Assembly: GCF_028446585.1 (NCBI RefSeq)
Contig: NZ_JAPFQL010000012.1
Coordinates: 18,688-82,687 of the forward strand
DNA length: 64,000 bases
Source: Intrasporangium calvum
Lineage (GTDB): Bacteria; Actinomycetota; Actinomycetes; Actinomycetales; Dermatophilaceae
Direction: 5' to 3'
Shown one piece after another: positions 1-7,445 of this stretch (its first letter is position 1; every line of letters starts with the position of its first letter). Both the position numbers and the translations under genes were made by a program. The notes beneath the pieces were generated by a model, which had not been told where the DNA came from, did no database searches, and saw only the letters and a program-made list of their open reading frames with translations.

Positions 1-98
1 TGACGCGCAATGTCCGCGTGGACCGTGCGCCAGTGCTGTTGGAAGGCTTGGCGGCTCAGCCCATCCTTCTTCTCCAAGTATGTGATTCTCTTTGGCAT
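1..98 (-). CDS. EthD-like protein, N-terminal part only (runs off the window)
   Basis: Only the first 32 codons are present, because the gene continues past the left edge. The visible protein begins MPKRITYLEKKDGLSRQAF and then QHWRTVHADIAR. This is the first strand and helix of the EthD/dimeric alpha-beta barrel fold and resembles the neighbouring gene at 101-424. The ATG lies two bases after that gene's TGA, so the two are almost certainly co-transcribed. EthD-like proteins are small barrel proteins, some of which are needed in ether or aromatic degradation; the exact role here cannot be told. Confidence is limited by truncation. Confidence 0.6.
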   Translation of the reverse strand, partial: MPKRITYLEKKDGLSRQAFQQHWRTVHADIAR

Positions 99-100
99 GA

Positions 101-424
101 TCACGTCCGCTCCTTCAAAGGCACCTCGAACTCTTCGGCCACGAACCATTTCAGGTCACCGATGAAGTGTTCCTCGTGATCAAAGAGCGCCTTGGCCTCG
201 GGGCCCTTGAAGGCGGCAGCTATGTCTCCGAGGCTGGCGAACCACAACTCCGCCATTCCATCGAAAGGCCAGACCGACTTGTGCTGAATGGCCGGGCTCT
301 GCCGATATCGAAGGATCCCGGGCATCTGTTCCACGAAGCGTGGATGCTCGCTGCGCCAGCTGCGCAGGAACTCATCGCGCGTCGTGCCTTCCTTGCGGAT
401 CACGAGCACGACAACCTTGTACAT
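101..424 (-). CDS. EthD domain protein (dimeric alpha-beta barrel)
   Basis: A 107-residue protein starting MYKVVVLVIRKEGTTRDEF, with the early helix motif (FLRSWRSEHP) and closing strand of the EthD family, and about the family's normal length. EthD-type barrels act as small cofactor-free oxygenases, isomerases or accessory proteins; none of these activities can be assigned from sequence. The gene starts eight bases after the carboxylase beta stop and is followed two bases later by a second EthD-like gene, making a beta-carboxylase/EthD/EthD operon read leftward. Tandem duplication of EthD genes in a CoA-catabolic setting suggests heteromeric barrels or two steps on one substrate (inference). 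Confidence 0.75.
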   Translation of the reverse strand: MYKVVVLVIRKEGTTRDEFLRSWRSEHPRFVEQMPGILRYRQSPAIQHKSVWPFDGMAELWFASLGDIAAAFKGPEAKALFDHEEHFIGDLKWFVAEEFEVPLKERT

Positions 425-432
425 CTCGCGCC

Positions 433-2013
433 TCAGACTGGGGTGACTGCTTGACGGCGCTCCACCGGGACGACCTTCCGCTTCTTGTAGAGGCGCAGCC
501 GCTTCGTCAGCTCTTCGCGTAATTGGTCGGAGGGGACGACGGCTTCCACTGCGTTGTTGTCAGCAATCTTGAAGACGTCGATACCCTCGGCATACTCAGC
601 CTGTTTCGCAGCGACGAACTCACGACGTTCATCGTCGTCCTGAATCGCATGAATCTGGTTGTAGTACACGCCGTTGACTGCAGCATCCGGGCCCATCAGG
701 GCGGGCCGGGCGGTGGGCAGGGCGATCACCGCGTCGGGATGCATGGGTGCGCCTGACATGGCCAGATAGCCTCCCCCATATGCCTTACGGACCAGCACGG
801 TGATCCGTGGGACGCGGCATTCAGAGACAGCAAAGATCATCTTTGCGCCATGGCGAATGATCCCTTGCCGCTCCACCTCCGAGCCGATCATGTAGCCCGC
901 GATGTCAACGAGGAAGATGATGGGGACGTTGTAGGCATTGCAGATCCAGATGAATCGCGCGGCCTTGTCCGATGAGTCGGGGAAGATCACCCCACCCATG
1001 TGGCGGGGGTCATTGGCCACCAGACCGACCGGCTGGCCATTGATTCGGGCGAAGGCCGTGATCATCTCTTGGGCGAAGAGCTCCTTGTAGGGAAAGTAAG
1101 TGCCTTCGTCCACGAGCGACTCGATGAACTCCTCCATGTCGAAGACCTCGGCCTCCCTCAGCGGAACGATCTCGCTGAGCCGCCGCCCATCTCGGGGCTC
1201 GGTCGCCGGAGCAACCGGCGCCTGGCTCTCCCAGTTGGGCGGGAGGAAGGAAAGCCAGACCCGGATCGCATTCAGCGCCTCGGTGTCGTCCTCCACCAGA
1301 ACATCCCCAAGGCCGGAAACGGTGCAATGCATCTCGGCGCCCCCCATCTCCTCCAGGGTCACCTGCTCGCCAGTCACCATCTCTGCCAAGCGGGGCGAAC
1401 CGAGGTAGGCGGTCGCCTGACCTCGCACCATGATCGTTATGTCGCACAGCGCTGGCACGTAAGCCGATCCGGCCGGAGAGGGTCCGAAAAGCGCGCACAC
1501 CTGTGGAACTCGACCCGAGATCTGGACCTGGTTGTAGAAGATGTTGCCCCACGCATGCCGGCCCACGAAGCTGTCGAACTGCTCGTCGATACGAGCGCCG
1601 GCCGAATCAAAGAGGTAAACGATGGGGATACCGGCTGCAACGGCCGTCTCCTGCGCGAAAGTGATCTTCTCGAACGTGCGCTTGCCCCACGTGCCGGCCT
1701 TGACGCTGTAGTCGTTGGCGATCACGCAAACCTGGCGCCCGTCCACATTGCCGTAGGCGCACACCACAGCGTCACCGGGCATACCCTCACTGAACCGCGC
1801 GAGCAGTCCGTCTTCCACGTACTCGCCATCGTCAAAAAAGAACTCAAGGCGCTCACGGACGAGCATCTTGCCCGCGGCCTTGATCTTCTCTCGATTCTTC
1901 TCGGACCCGCCCAAGCGTGCGGACTCTGTCTGGTTCGCCAGGACGTCGTGGACCGTGGGCGCCTCCGCTCGCTCACCTTCAGAGTGCGTCTGGGCGGATG
2001 CGGTATGCGTCAT
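433..2013 (-). CDS. Acyl-CoA carboxylase, carboxyltransferase (beta) subunit
   Basis: At 526 residues this is the normal length for a PccB/AccD5-like carboxyltransferase. Both crotonase-fold halves are present: the N-half around FDSAGARIDEQ and the C-half with VDIAGYMIGSEVERQG and KAYGGGYLAMSG. It transfers carboxylate from carboxybiotin to an acyl-CoA, using the biotinylated alpha subunit at 12273-14042. By eye, Leu417 lies where Streptomyces PccB has the specificity residue Asp422, so propionyl-CoA is not the safest guess. The segment also does not look like 3-methylcrotonyl-CoA carboxylase beta. The two subunits sit about 10 kb apart in the same island. A palindromic operator candidate lies just upstream at 2049-2064. 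Confidence 0.9.
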   Translation of the reverse strand: MTHTASAQTHSEGERAEAPTVHDVLANQTESARLGGSEKNREKIKAAGKMLVRERLEFFFDDGEYVEDGLLARFSEGMPGDAVVCAYGNVDGRQVCVIANDYSVKAGTWGKRTFEKITFAQETAVAAGIPIVYLFDSAGARIDEQFDSFVGRHAWGNIFYNQVQISGRVPQVCALFGPSPAGSAYVPALCDITIMVRGQATAYLGSPRLAEMVTGEQVTLEEMGGAEMHCTVSGLGDVLVEDDTEALNAIRVWLSFLPPNWESQAPVAPATEPRDGRRLSEIVPLREAEVFDMEEFIESLVDEGTYFPYKELFAQEMITAFARINGQPVGLVANDPRHMGGVIFPDSSDKAARFIWICNAYNVPIIFLVDIAGYMIGSEVERQGIIRHGAKMIFAVSECRVPRITVLVRKAYGGGYLAMSGAPMHPDAVIALPTARPALMGPDAAVNGVYYNQIHAIQDDDERREFVAAKQAEYAEGIDVFKIADNNAVEAVVPSDQLREELTKRLRLYKKRKVVPVERRQAVTPV

Positions 2014-2048
2014 GACGAGCCCTCCTGGCTGTCGTACTGGCAGTTGAG

Positions 2049-2064
2049 ACTAGCGTACGCTAGT
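2049..2064. promoter_or_regulatory. Perfect 16-bp palindrome in divergent promoter region
   Basis: ACTAGCGTACGCTAGT reads identically on both strands. It lies between the carboxylase beta gene (start 2013, minus) and the MaoC gene (start 2133, plus), where an operator shared by both promoters would be expected. Length and symmetry fit a TetR-type dimer site, and a TetR gene is present at 15704-16336 in the same island. Binding is inferred. Confidence 0.5.
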
Positions 2065-2132
2065 ATCTCTCGCAGAGAAAGCCCCGCGTATCTCCGCGTC
2101 GGTGTGTGGCCCCTTGAGAGGAAGCGGTAGAC

Positions 2133-2624
2133 ATGTCGCACGAACAGCCAGCCAGATCGGCCAACCCGTCGGCAAGGTCCCTTCCGGAGCCCCACTACTG
2201 GGAATCTCTGGCGCTTGGCGATTGCTTGGTCACCACCGGTCTGACCATCACCGAGGCTCACCTGCTCACGTGGGCCGGCCTCACCGGCGACGTCGTTTCC
2301 TTCCACCTGGATGCCGAGTACGCTGCGTCGACACAGTTCGGACACCGGGTCGCTCACGGCCCCCTCACCCTGTCAACCTCACTGGGACTCGTCACCCAGA
2401 CCGGCTACTTCGGCAATGTGGTCGCCTGGCTTGGACTCGACTCGGTCCGCGCCAAGAAGCCCGTCTTCATCGGAGACACCATCCGCGTCCGGGCGACGAT
2501 CCGGGAAGCTCGCGAGACAAGCAACCCGGCTCACGGAGTGTGGGTGATCGACTATGTGACCAGCAACCAGCATGGCGACGTGGTCATGACGTTCACGTCC
2601 AGCTTTCTGGTTCGGCGGGCCTGA
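2133..2624 (+). CDS. MaoC-like hot-dog dehydratase
   Basis: A 163-residue hot-dog protein with the MaoC signature: WAGLTGDVVSFHLDAEYA near residues 48-65, then FGHRVAHGPLTLS, which carries the D...H hydratase pair. Members hydrate 2-enoyl-CoAs or act as thioester-binding partners. The length matches single-domain (R)-hydratases. It is transcribed away from the carboxylase beta operon across a palindromic site and converges with the metallo-beta-lactamase gene at 2658. The ATG at 2133 follows GAGAGGAAGCGG-type purine sequence. In this island it probably hydrates an unsaturated intermediate (inference). Confidence 0.8.
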   Translation: MSHEQPARSANPSARSLPEPHYWESLALGDCLVTTGLTITEAHLLTWAGLTGDVVSFHLDAEYAASTQFGHRVAHGPLTLSTSLGLVTQTGYFGNVVAWLGLDSVRAKKPVFIGDTIRVRATIREARETSNPAHGVWVIDYVTSNQHGDVVMTFTSSFLVRRA

Positions 2625-2678
2625 CCGGGCCTTCCCATACTGGCGGGTGGGGAAAGATCATCTCGTTCCGGTCAGGCC
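2618..2678. terminator. Possible bidirectional terminator between convergent genes
   Basis: GGCCTGACCGG (2618-2628) and its exact complement CCGGTCAGGCC (2668-2678) flank the 33-bp gap between the MaoC and MBL stop codons. The 39-nt loop is long, so this is a weak call. Confidence 0.25.
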
Positions 2679-3683
2679 TTCGTCACCACTGGCAGACCGC
2701 ACATGCGCCACAAACGCCGCCGCCTCTCCGACTGCCATACGGCGCGACAATGCATTGAACTCCGTCCAGGGTCGCGACCAGGACAGCCGCTGGGCGAGCT
2801 CCCAGATGGTTGCACCGCCGTCGGCGTGAAGCAGTCGTCTGACCTCGGACAAACGCGCGGCCACCTCCTGCTCCAACTCCTCGACCCGCCGATGAACACC
2901 AGCAAATCGATACTGATGAGCCGGCAGCACCTCGGCATCCTCTAGGTGCCGCAACATCACCAGGCTCTCTAGGTACTGCATCAGCGGATCCGAGTACCCG
3001 AAGGGGTTGAGGGCGACGTGGGAGCTGATCGTCGGCAGGAGATGGTCTCCGCTGAAGAGAAGGTTACGGCGGCGGTCATGCAAGCAGACATGGCCAGGTG
3101 TATGCCCGGGGGTGTGCAGCACCTGGATGTCTTCACCCGCCAAGGGAAGCGTTTGCCCATGCAACAGGTGATGATCCGGCTGGAAATAGCGACGGGCGTG
3201 GCCGTAGTCCTCCGTCTGAGCCAGCACGCGGGCCTCGGCTGCCGGGACGCCCCACGCCGTGAATCGCGCGGTGGCTGAGTGCTCCCCCACCTGATGATCA
3301 GTGAGACCCTGCACCCAATCAGTCTCTGCCGCTCCCAAGGCCACCCAAGCTCCGGTCTTTGCCGCTAGCTGGCCTGCCCCTTCCCAATGGTCGAAGTGGA
3401 AGTGCGTCACCACGATCCCCCGGAGGCGATGGGGAGCGATCCCGATTGCGGCAAAGGCCGCGTCCCAGGCTGCGGCCGCTTCCGGGGAGTCGGGGCCTGG
3501 ATCAATGACAACCGCGTCGTGCGGACCCGCCACCAAGTAGGCGAAGGTGTAGCGGATCGGGTTGTCGACAGGGACCGGGATGGCCCAGACGTCGGGGGCC
3601 ACCCTCTCGAGATCTGGCAGCTGCCGCTCGGCCCACGCCCTCACTTGATCCGGACTTGTCGGAATCACGTCAGGGCGAACCAT
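2658..3683 (-). CDS. MBL-fold metallohydrolase
   Basis: A 341-residue protein with the metallo-beta-lactamase zinc motif HFHFDH (residues 94-99), a second metal ligand in HTPGHTPGHVCLHD, and SGDHLLP further on. The C-terminal third is an extra helical domain seen in the LACTB2/thioesterase-like group, where the enzyme cleaves thioesters, lactones or nucleic acids. It starts two bases after the livF stop, so it is the last gene of the transporter operon. A CoA-thioester or lactone hydrolase acting on the imported compound is a reasonable inference. It overlaps nothing and converges with MaoC. Confidence 0.82.
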   Translation of the reverse strand: MVRPDVIPTSPDQVRAWAERQLPDLERVAPDVWAIPVPVDNPIRYTFAYLVAGPHDAVVIDPGPDSPEAAAAWDAAFAAIGIAPHRLRGIVVTHFHFDHWEGAGQLAAKTGAWVALGAAETDWVQGLTDHQVGEHSATARFTAWGVPAAEARVLAQTEDYGHARRYFQPDHHLLHGQTLPLAGEDIQVLHTPGHTPGHVCLHDRRRNLLFSGDHLLPTISSHVALNPFGYSDPLMQYLESLVMLRHLEDAEVLPAHQYRFAGVHRRVEELEQEVAARLSEVRRLLHADGGATIWELAQRLSWSRPWTEFNALSRRMAVGEAAAFVAHVRSASGDEGLTGTR

Positions 3684-3685
3684 CC

Positions 3686-4468
3686 CTACTTCTCAGCCTG
3701 ACCGTGATCGATGGCCTCAGCGATGCCCTTGGAGACGGGCTCCGCCGAGGGAGCGCCTCCCAAGTAGATGTGCTGGATCATCGGGTTGTTACGCAGTTCC
3801 TCGGCCGTCCCCTCCAGCATGACTTGTCCCCCGCTGAGCAGGTACCCCCGGTCGGCGAGGCTCAGGGCAGCCAGCGCATTCTGTTCGACGACGACCACAG
3901 TGAGGTTCCGCTCAGCTCGCAGCTGGGCGAGCACACTCATGACCTGTGCGGTCATCTGCGGGGAAAGGCCGAGACTCGGTTCATCCAAGAGCATGACCCT
4001 GGGCTGGCTCATGTAAGCACGACCCACTGCCAGCATCTGCTGCTCCCCACCCGAGAGGGTTCCTGCGAGCTGGTGCGAGCGCTCCGCAAGCCTGGGGAAA
4101 TACGCGTAGACCTCGTCCATGAGCTGCTTGGTCCTGGAGTCCTTGCGGCGGGTGTATCCGCCAAGCACCAAGTTGTCCGACACGGAGAGCGTGGTAAACA
4201 CCTGACGGCCCTCCGGCACCAGAACACAACCTTCTCGAACCACTTGGCTCTGTCGCATCCCAGCGGTGTTTTTTCCCCCAAGCGCCACGTCTCCGTGTCG
4301 CAGCCGATGACTGCGGGCTATCACGTTCAGCAGGGTGCTCTTGCCCGCACCGTTGGGCCCGATCACGGTGACGATCTCACCCTCGGCCACGGAGAGCGAG
4401 ACGTCACGCAGCACCTTGGCCCTTCCGTACGAGAAGCTGACCCCTTTCACCGAGAGCGCGGCGGTCAT
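3686..4468 (-). CDS. livF: Branched-chain-amino-acid-type ABC transporter ATPase LivF
   Basis: A 260-residue ABC ATPase with Walker A GPNGAGKST, signature LSGGEQQ, Walker B VMLLDEPSLGL and a switch histidine replaced by the family's Q-loop/VEQN pattern. It is slightly longer than typical LivF (about 235). It powers import together with LivG, LivH and LivM at the membrane. The ATG overlaps the end of the livMG fusion gene by four bases, showing tight coupling. HAAT-family transporters in catabolic islands often carry carboxylic acids or aromatic acids rather than leucine, which fits this context (inference). Confidence 0.92.
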   Translation of the reverse strand: MTAALSVKGVSFSYGRAKVLRDVSLSVAEGEIVTVIGPNGAGKSTLLNVIARSHRLRHGDVALGGKNTAGMRQSQVVREGCVLVPEGRQVFTTLSVSDNLVLGGYTRRKDSRTKQLMDEVYAYFPRLAERSHQLAGTLSGGEQQMLAVGRAYMSQPRVMLLDEPSLGLSPQMTAQVMSVLAQLRAERNLTVVVVEQNALAALSLADRGYLLSGGQVMLEGTAEELRNNPMIQHIYLGGAPSAEPVSKGIAEAIDHGQAEK

Positions 4469-6402
4469 CGCTTCACCCCTTCATCAGTCATGTGGTCCTC
4501 ATGCCCGGCGTGCCCCGACTGCGGGTCGTGCGCCACGCCGAGGTAGGCGTCGATGACGTCCTGGTCAGTCTGGACCTCTTCCGGGGTACCAACCCGAAGA
4601 GTTGAACCGAAGTTGAGCACGTGAACACGATCAGCCGCCGCCATGACGAACTCCATGTCGTGTTCGATGACCAGGACGGCCATGCCCTCGCGACCCAGGG
4701 ACCGCAGCAACCTCATGAGCGAGGCCTTCTCTGCCTTGTTGAGCCCTGCGCACGGTTCATCCAGGAGCAGGACGCGGGGAGAGGCGACAAGGGCTCGTGC
4801 GATCTCGACCTGTTTCTGCTGGCCGAGCGAGAGGCTCTTGGCGTCACGGTCTGCCAGGCGTGAGAGCCCGAGCCGATTCAAGGCTGTGGCCGCTTCCGTC
4901 GCGAGGGTCTCCTCCTCCTTGAGCGATCCGAAGGTGGGTACGGACGAACGGAGCATCCCGACGGACCCTCGTAGGTGTGCCCCAACGGCCACGGTTCCCG
5001 CAACATCCATTCCCTCGAAGAGGCAGGGGGTCTGGAAGGTGCGGCTCAGCTTGTGGGCCGCAACTTGGTGCGCCTTCATCGCGGTCGTGTCGACGCCGTC
5101 GATGTGCACGGAGCCGGCATTCGGGACCAGATTGCCCGAAAGCAGGTTGACCAAAGTGGACTTGCCCGCGCCGTTCGGGCCGATCACGGCGAGAACCTCC
5201 CCGGCTCGGATGTTCAAGCTGACTCCGTCGACAGCCGTTACGCCTCCAAAATGCTTGGCCAGCCCCTCGGCCGAGAGAACCACCTCGCCAAGCCGAGGGA
5301 TCCCGACAAGGTCTTGAGCGCGCCGCTGGGAGGCCATGTCTGAAGGTGCGTCATCGCCGGGCGGGGCGTTCGATTCAGCATCGGCCTCGAGCCCCGGCTC
5401 GCGCGTGTACCGGCGACCCAAGCGGGCCGCGGCGCTGATGGCTCCGATGATGCCATCCGGCCGAAGCACCAGGATGACCACCAGGAGGAGACCCATCACA
5501 AGCTCTTGGCCAGCACCGACGGCCGCGTTTCCGAGGATGCTCGGCAGCGTGGCGTCAATGAGCTGGTGCAGCAGCTCGAGCACGATCGCACCGACGATGG
5601 CGCCCCAGGGACTTCGCATGCCACCTAGCACCGCGATCATCAGGACCTCGATCGCGGTGATGAGGCCGAAAGGCGGCGGGTTCACATACAGGACTTGGTG
5701 CGCGTAGAGCGAGCCGGCGATTGAGCTGATCACTGCAGAGGCGGTGAAGACTCGGGCCTTCGACGACGCGATGTTGATACCCGCCGCGGCCGCCGCGGCC
5801 TCATGCCCCCGAATGGCGAGCAGGGCGCGGCCCTCTCGACCCCTTCGGAGCATCAACATGCCCCAGAGCACAATCCCAACGACAACCCAGTTGAGAATCA
5901 TGTGCGATTGGCTCGAGAGGAACGTGAAGCCGAACAGTTCCAGGGGTCGGATGCCGCCGAGCCCGGTGGACCCCCCAGTGAACTCAGCGTTGTTCACGAG
6001 GAGGTAGAAGACCTCGGTGAGGGCCAAGGTAGCCATAGCGAGGAAGTGGCCGCGCAGCCGGAAGAGCGGGCGCGCGAGTGCGAAGCCGAGGATCCCCGCG
6101 ACTATGGCCGAGACCGCCATGGCTGCTAGCCCAGCCCAGCCGTAGTTGACCGTCAGCAGGGTCGATCCGTACGCGCCAATTCCGTAAACCGCACCCACCG
6201 CGAGGGAGAACTGGCCGGCATAGCCAGTGACGAGAACCATGCCTAGACCCAGAAGCGCAAGGAGCCCCACCGATGCGCCGAGACCGGCGTAGTACTCGTT
6301 GGTCGAGAAGGCAAAAGCGGCGACGACGGCGATCCAGACGAGCGCGCCGACCAGATGGCGCCATCCGATGGCCGAGCTGGACTGCCTGGGCGTATCAGAC
6401 AC
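4465..6402 (-). CDS. LivM-LivG fusion: ABC permease fused to ATPase
   Basis: One 645-residue frame holds a LivM-type permease (roughly residues 20-320, about eight to ten hydrophobic segments). A charged linker and a complete LivG-type ATPase (about 365-620) follow, with Walker A GPNGAGKST, signature LSLGQQKQ and Walker B LLLDEPCAGL. I chose the GTG at 6402. It overlaps the livH stop by eight bases and has AGGTGG-type purines upstream, while the upstream extension to 6456 is Arg/Trp-rich and lies inside livH. Such permease-ATPase fusions occur in some HAAT systems. There is no sign of a frameshift at the join. Confidence 0.9.
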   Translation of the reverse strand: MSDTPRQSSSAIGWRHLVGALVWIAVVAAFAFSTNEYYAGLGASVGLLALLGLGMVLVTGYAGQFSLAVGAVYGIGAYGSTLLTVNYGWAGLAAMAVSAIVAGILGFALARPLFRLRGHFLAMATLALTEVFYLLVNNAEFTGGSTGLGGIRPLELFGFTFLSSQSHMILNWVVVGIVLWGMLMLRRGREGRALLAIRGHEAAAAAAGINIASSKARVFTASAVISSIAGSLYAHQVLYVNPPPFGLITAIEVLMIAVLGGMRSPWGAIVGAIVLELLHQLIDATLPSILGNAAVGAGQELVMGLLLVVILVLRPDGIIGAISAAARLGRRYTREPGLEADAESNAPPGDDAPSDMASQRRAQDLVGIPRLGEVVLSAEGLAKHFGGVTAVDGVSLNIRAGEVLAVIGPNGAGKSTLVNLLSGNLVPNAGSVHIDGVDTTAMKAHQVAAHKLSRTFQTPCLFEGMDVAGTVAVGAHLRGSVGMLRSSVPTFGSLKEEETLATEAATALNRLGLSRLADRDAKSLSLGQQKQVEIARALVASPRVLLLDEPCAGLNKAEKASLMRLLRSLGREGMAVLVIEHDMEFVMAAADRVHVLNFGSTLRVGTPEEVQTDQDVIDAYLGVAHDPQSGHAGHEDHMTDEGVKR

Positions 6403-7252
6403 GGTCAGCCACCACCTGTCGGGTGAGCCCCTGCGGGCGAAGGATGAGCAGAACAATCAGCAGGACGAACACAACGGTGGAAGCCTGAGCGGCTGAGACG
6501 TAGCGCGCCACGACGACTTCTGCGAGGGCCACGAGGAATCCGCCGATAAGGGTGAGCCCGAGTTTGTCGAATCCGCCCATGATTGCCGCTATGAAACCTT
6601 TGAGACCCAACGCGAGCCCGGCCCCGGCCGCGATGAACGACGTGGGGACCTGTGCGGCGAGCACGCCACCGGCGATGGCGCCAGAGAGAGCGAACGCGAT
6701 GGTGGCCATCGTGGTGAGGCTGATCCCGACGATTCCCGCGGCGTAAGCGTTGACGGAGAAGGCGCTCAAGGCCTTGCCTGAGAGCGTGCGGTCGAAGAAG
6801 TAGGCCAGCCCAAGGTAGCCGAGCAGGGTGATGCCGATCAGCCAGAGGGACTGCTGGGGGATGCGGCCCCCCAGGATGTCCACCGAGGGGCCCGAGGTGA
6901 TCGCTGGGAACTGTCGGGGGCCGCTGCCGAAGTAGAGCTGGATGAGTGAGCGAATGGCGATGCCCACACCCAGGGTCACGATGGTCTGCACCATGAGGCT
7001 CTGGTTTCGGAGCGGATGGATCGCCAGGTGGTACATGACCACGCTGACCACCGCTCCGACGACTGCACCAACGAGAATCGCCCCGAGGGGCGGTAGGACC
7101 GCCGAAGCGACCACGGCTCCGAAGCCCCCAGCCACTGCGATGTCGCCCATCGCGAAGTTCACCATGCCGGTGAGCCGGTGGACGATCACGAACCCGATCC
7201 CGATCGCGCCGTAGAGCGCCCCCAAGGCCAGCGCCGTGAGTAGCAGCTGCAT
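6395..7252 (-). CDS. livH: Branched-chain-amino-acid-type ABC permease LivH
   Basis: A 285-residue, strongly hydrophobic protein beginning MQLLLTALALGALYGAIGIG. It has the LivH hallmark ALGLKGFIAAIMGGFD near residue 215 and ends in a typical LILRPQGL tail. It forms the membrane channel with the LivM half of the next gene. The ATG at 7252 is preferred: it is preceded by GGAAG, it matches family N-termini, and the longer open frame upstream encodes a proline-rich, non-membrane leader. It is the first gene of the leftward operon livH, livMG, livF, MBL, and is divergent from the binding-protein gene. Confidence 0.92.
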   Translation of the reverse strand: MQLLLTALALGALYGAIGIGFVIVHRLTGMVNFAMGDIAVAGGFGAVVASAVLPPLGAILVGAVVGAVVSVVMYHLAIHPLRNQSLMVQTIVTLGVGIAIRSLIQLYFGSGPRQFPAITSGPSVDILGGRIPQQSLWLIGITLLGYLGLAYFFDRTLSGKALSAFSVNAYAAGIVGISLTTMATIAFALSGAIAGGVLAAQVPTSFIAAGAGLALGLKGFIAAIMGGFDKLGLTLIGGFLVALAEVVVARYVSAAQASTVVFVLLIVLLILRPQGLTRQVVADRV

Positions 7253-7312
7253 TACCACTTCCAACTGGAGCTCCTCGATCCGGACGGGCCTCTTCCGAGA
7301 CGCCGAAGTTCC

Positions 7313-7341
7313 TTGACATACGAGCGCACGTTCGCTTGAAT
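7313..7341 (+). promoter_or_regulatory. Candidate promoter with operator-like spacer for the binding-protein gene
   Basis: TTGACA at 7313-7318 is followed after 17 bp by TTGAAT (4 of 6 matches to a -10 box). The spacer carries TACGAGCGCACGTTCGC, whose TACGA...CG...TTCG pattern resembles the sites at 15649 and 24142. It lies about 105 bp before the GTG start at 7446, in the intergenic region shared with livH. A TetR-type repressor sitting in the spacer is a plausible but untested reading. Confidence 0.35.
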
Positions 7342-7445
7342 CAAGATAGATGGCGGTCCTGCTCGCGTCAATGCCCAAGGGGCTCCGTGCAACGGGGAGG
7401 CCATTCTGGATTTCAATGACGAGCTCCAACCAGAGAGGCACCCCA

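Noticed and set aside
1000..2130. 376-codon open frame antisense to the carboxylase beta gene
   Set aside because: It mirrors the real gene, is rich in Arg/His/Gly, has no family features and no ribosome site; a high-GC shadow frame.
7350..7445. Longer N-terminus for the binding protein from ATG 7350
   Set aside because: It would bury the signal peptide behind 32 residues; GTG 7446 has the proper ribosome site.
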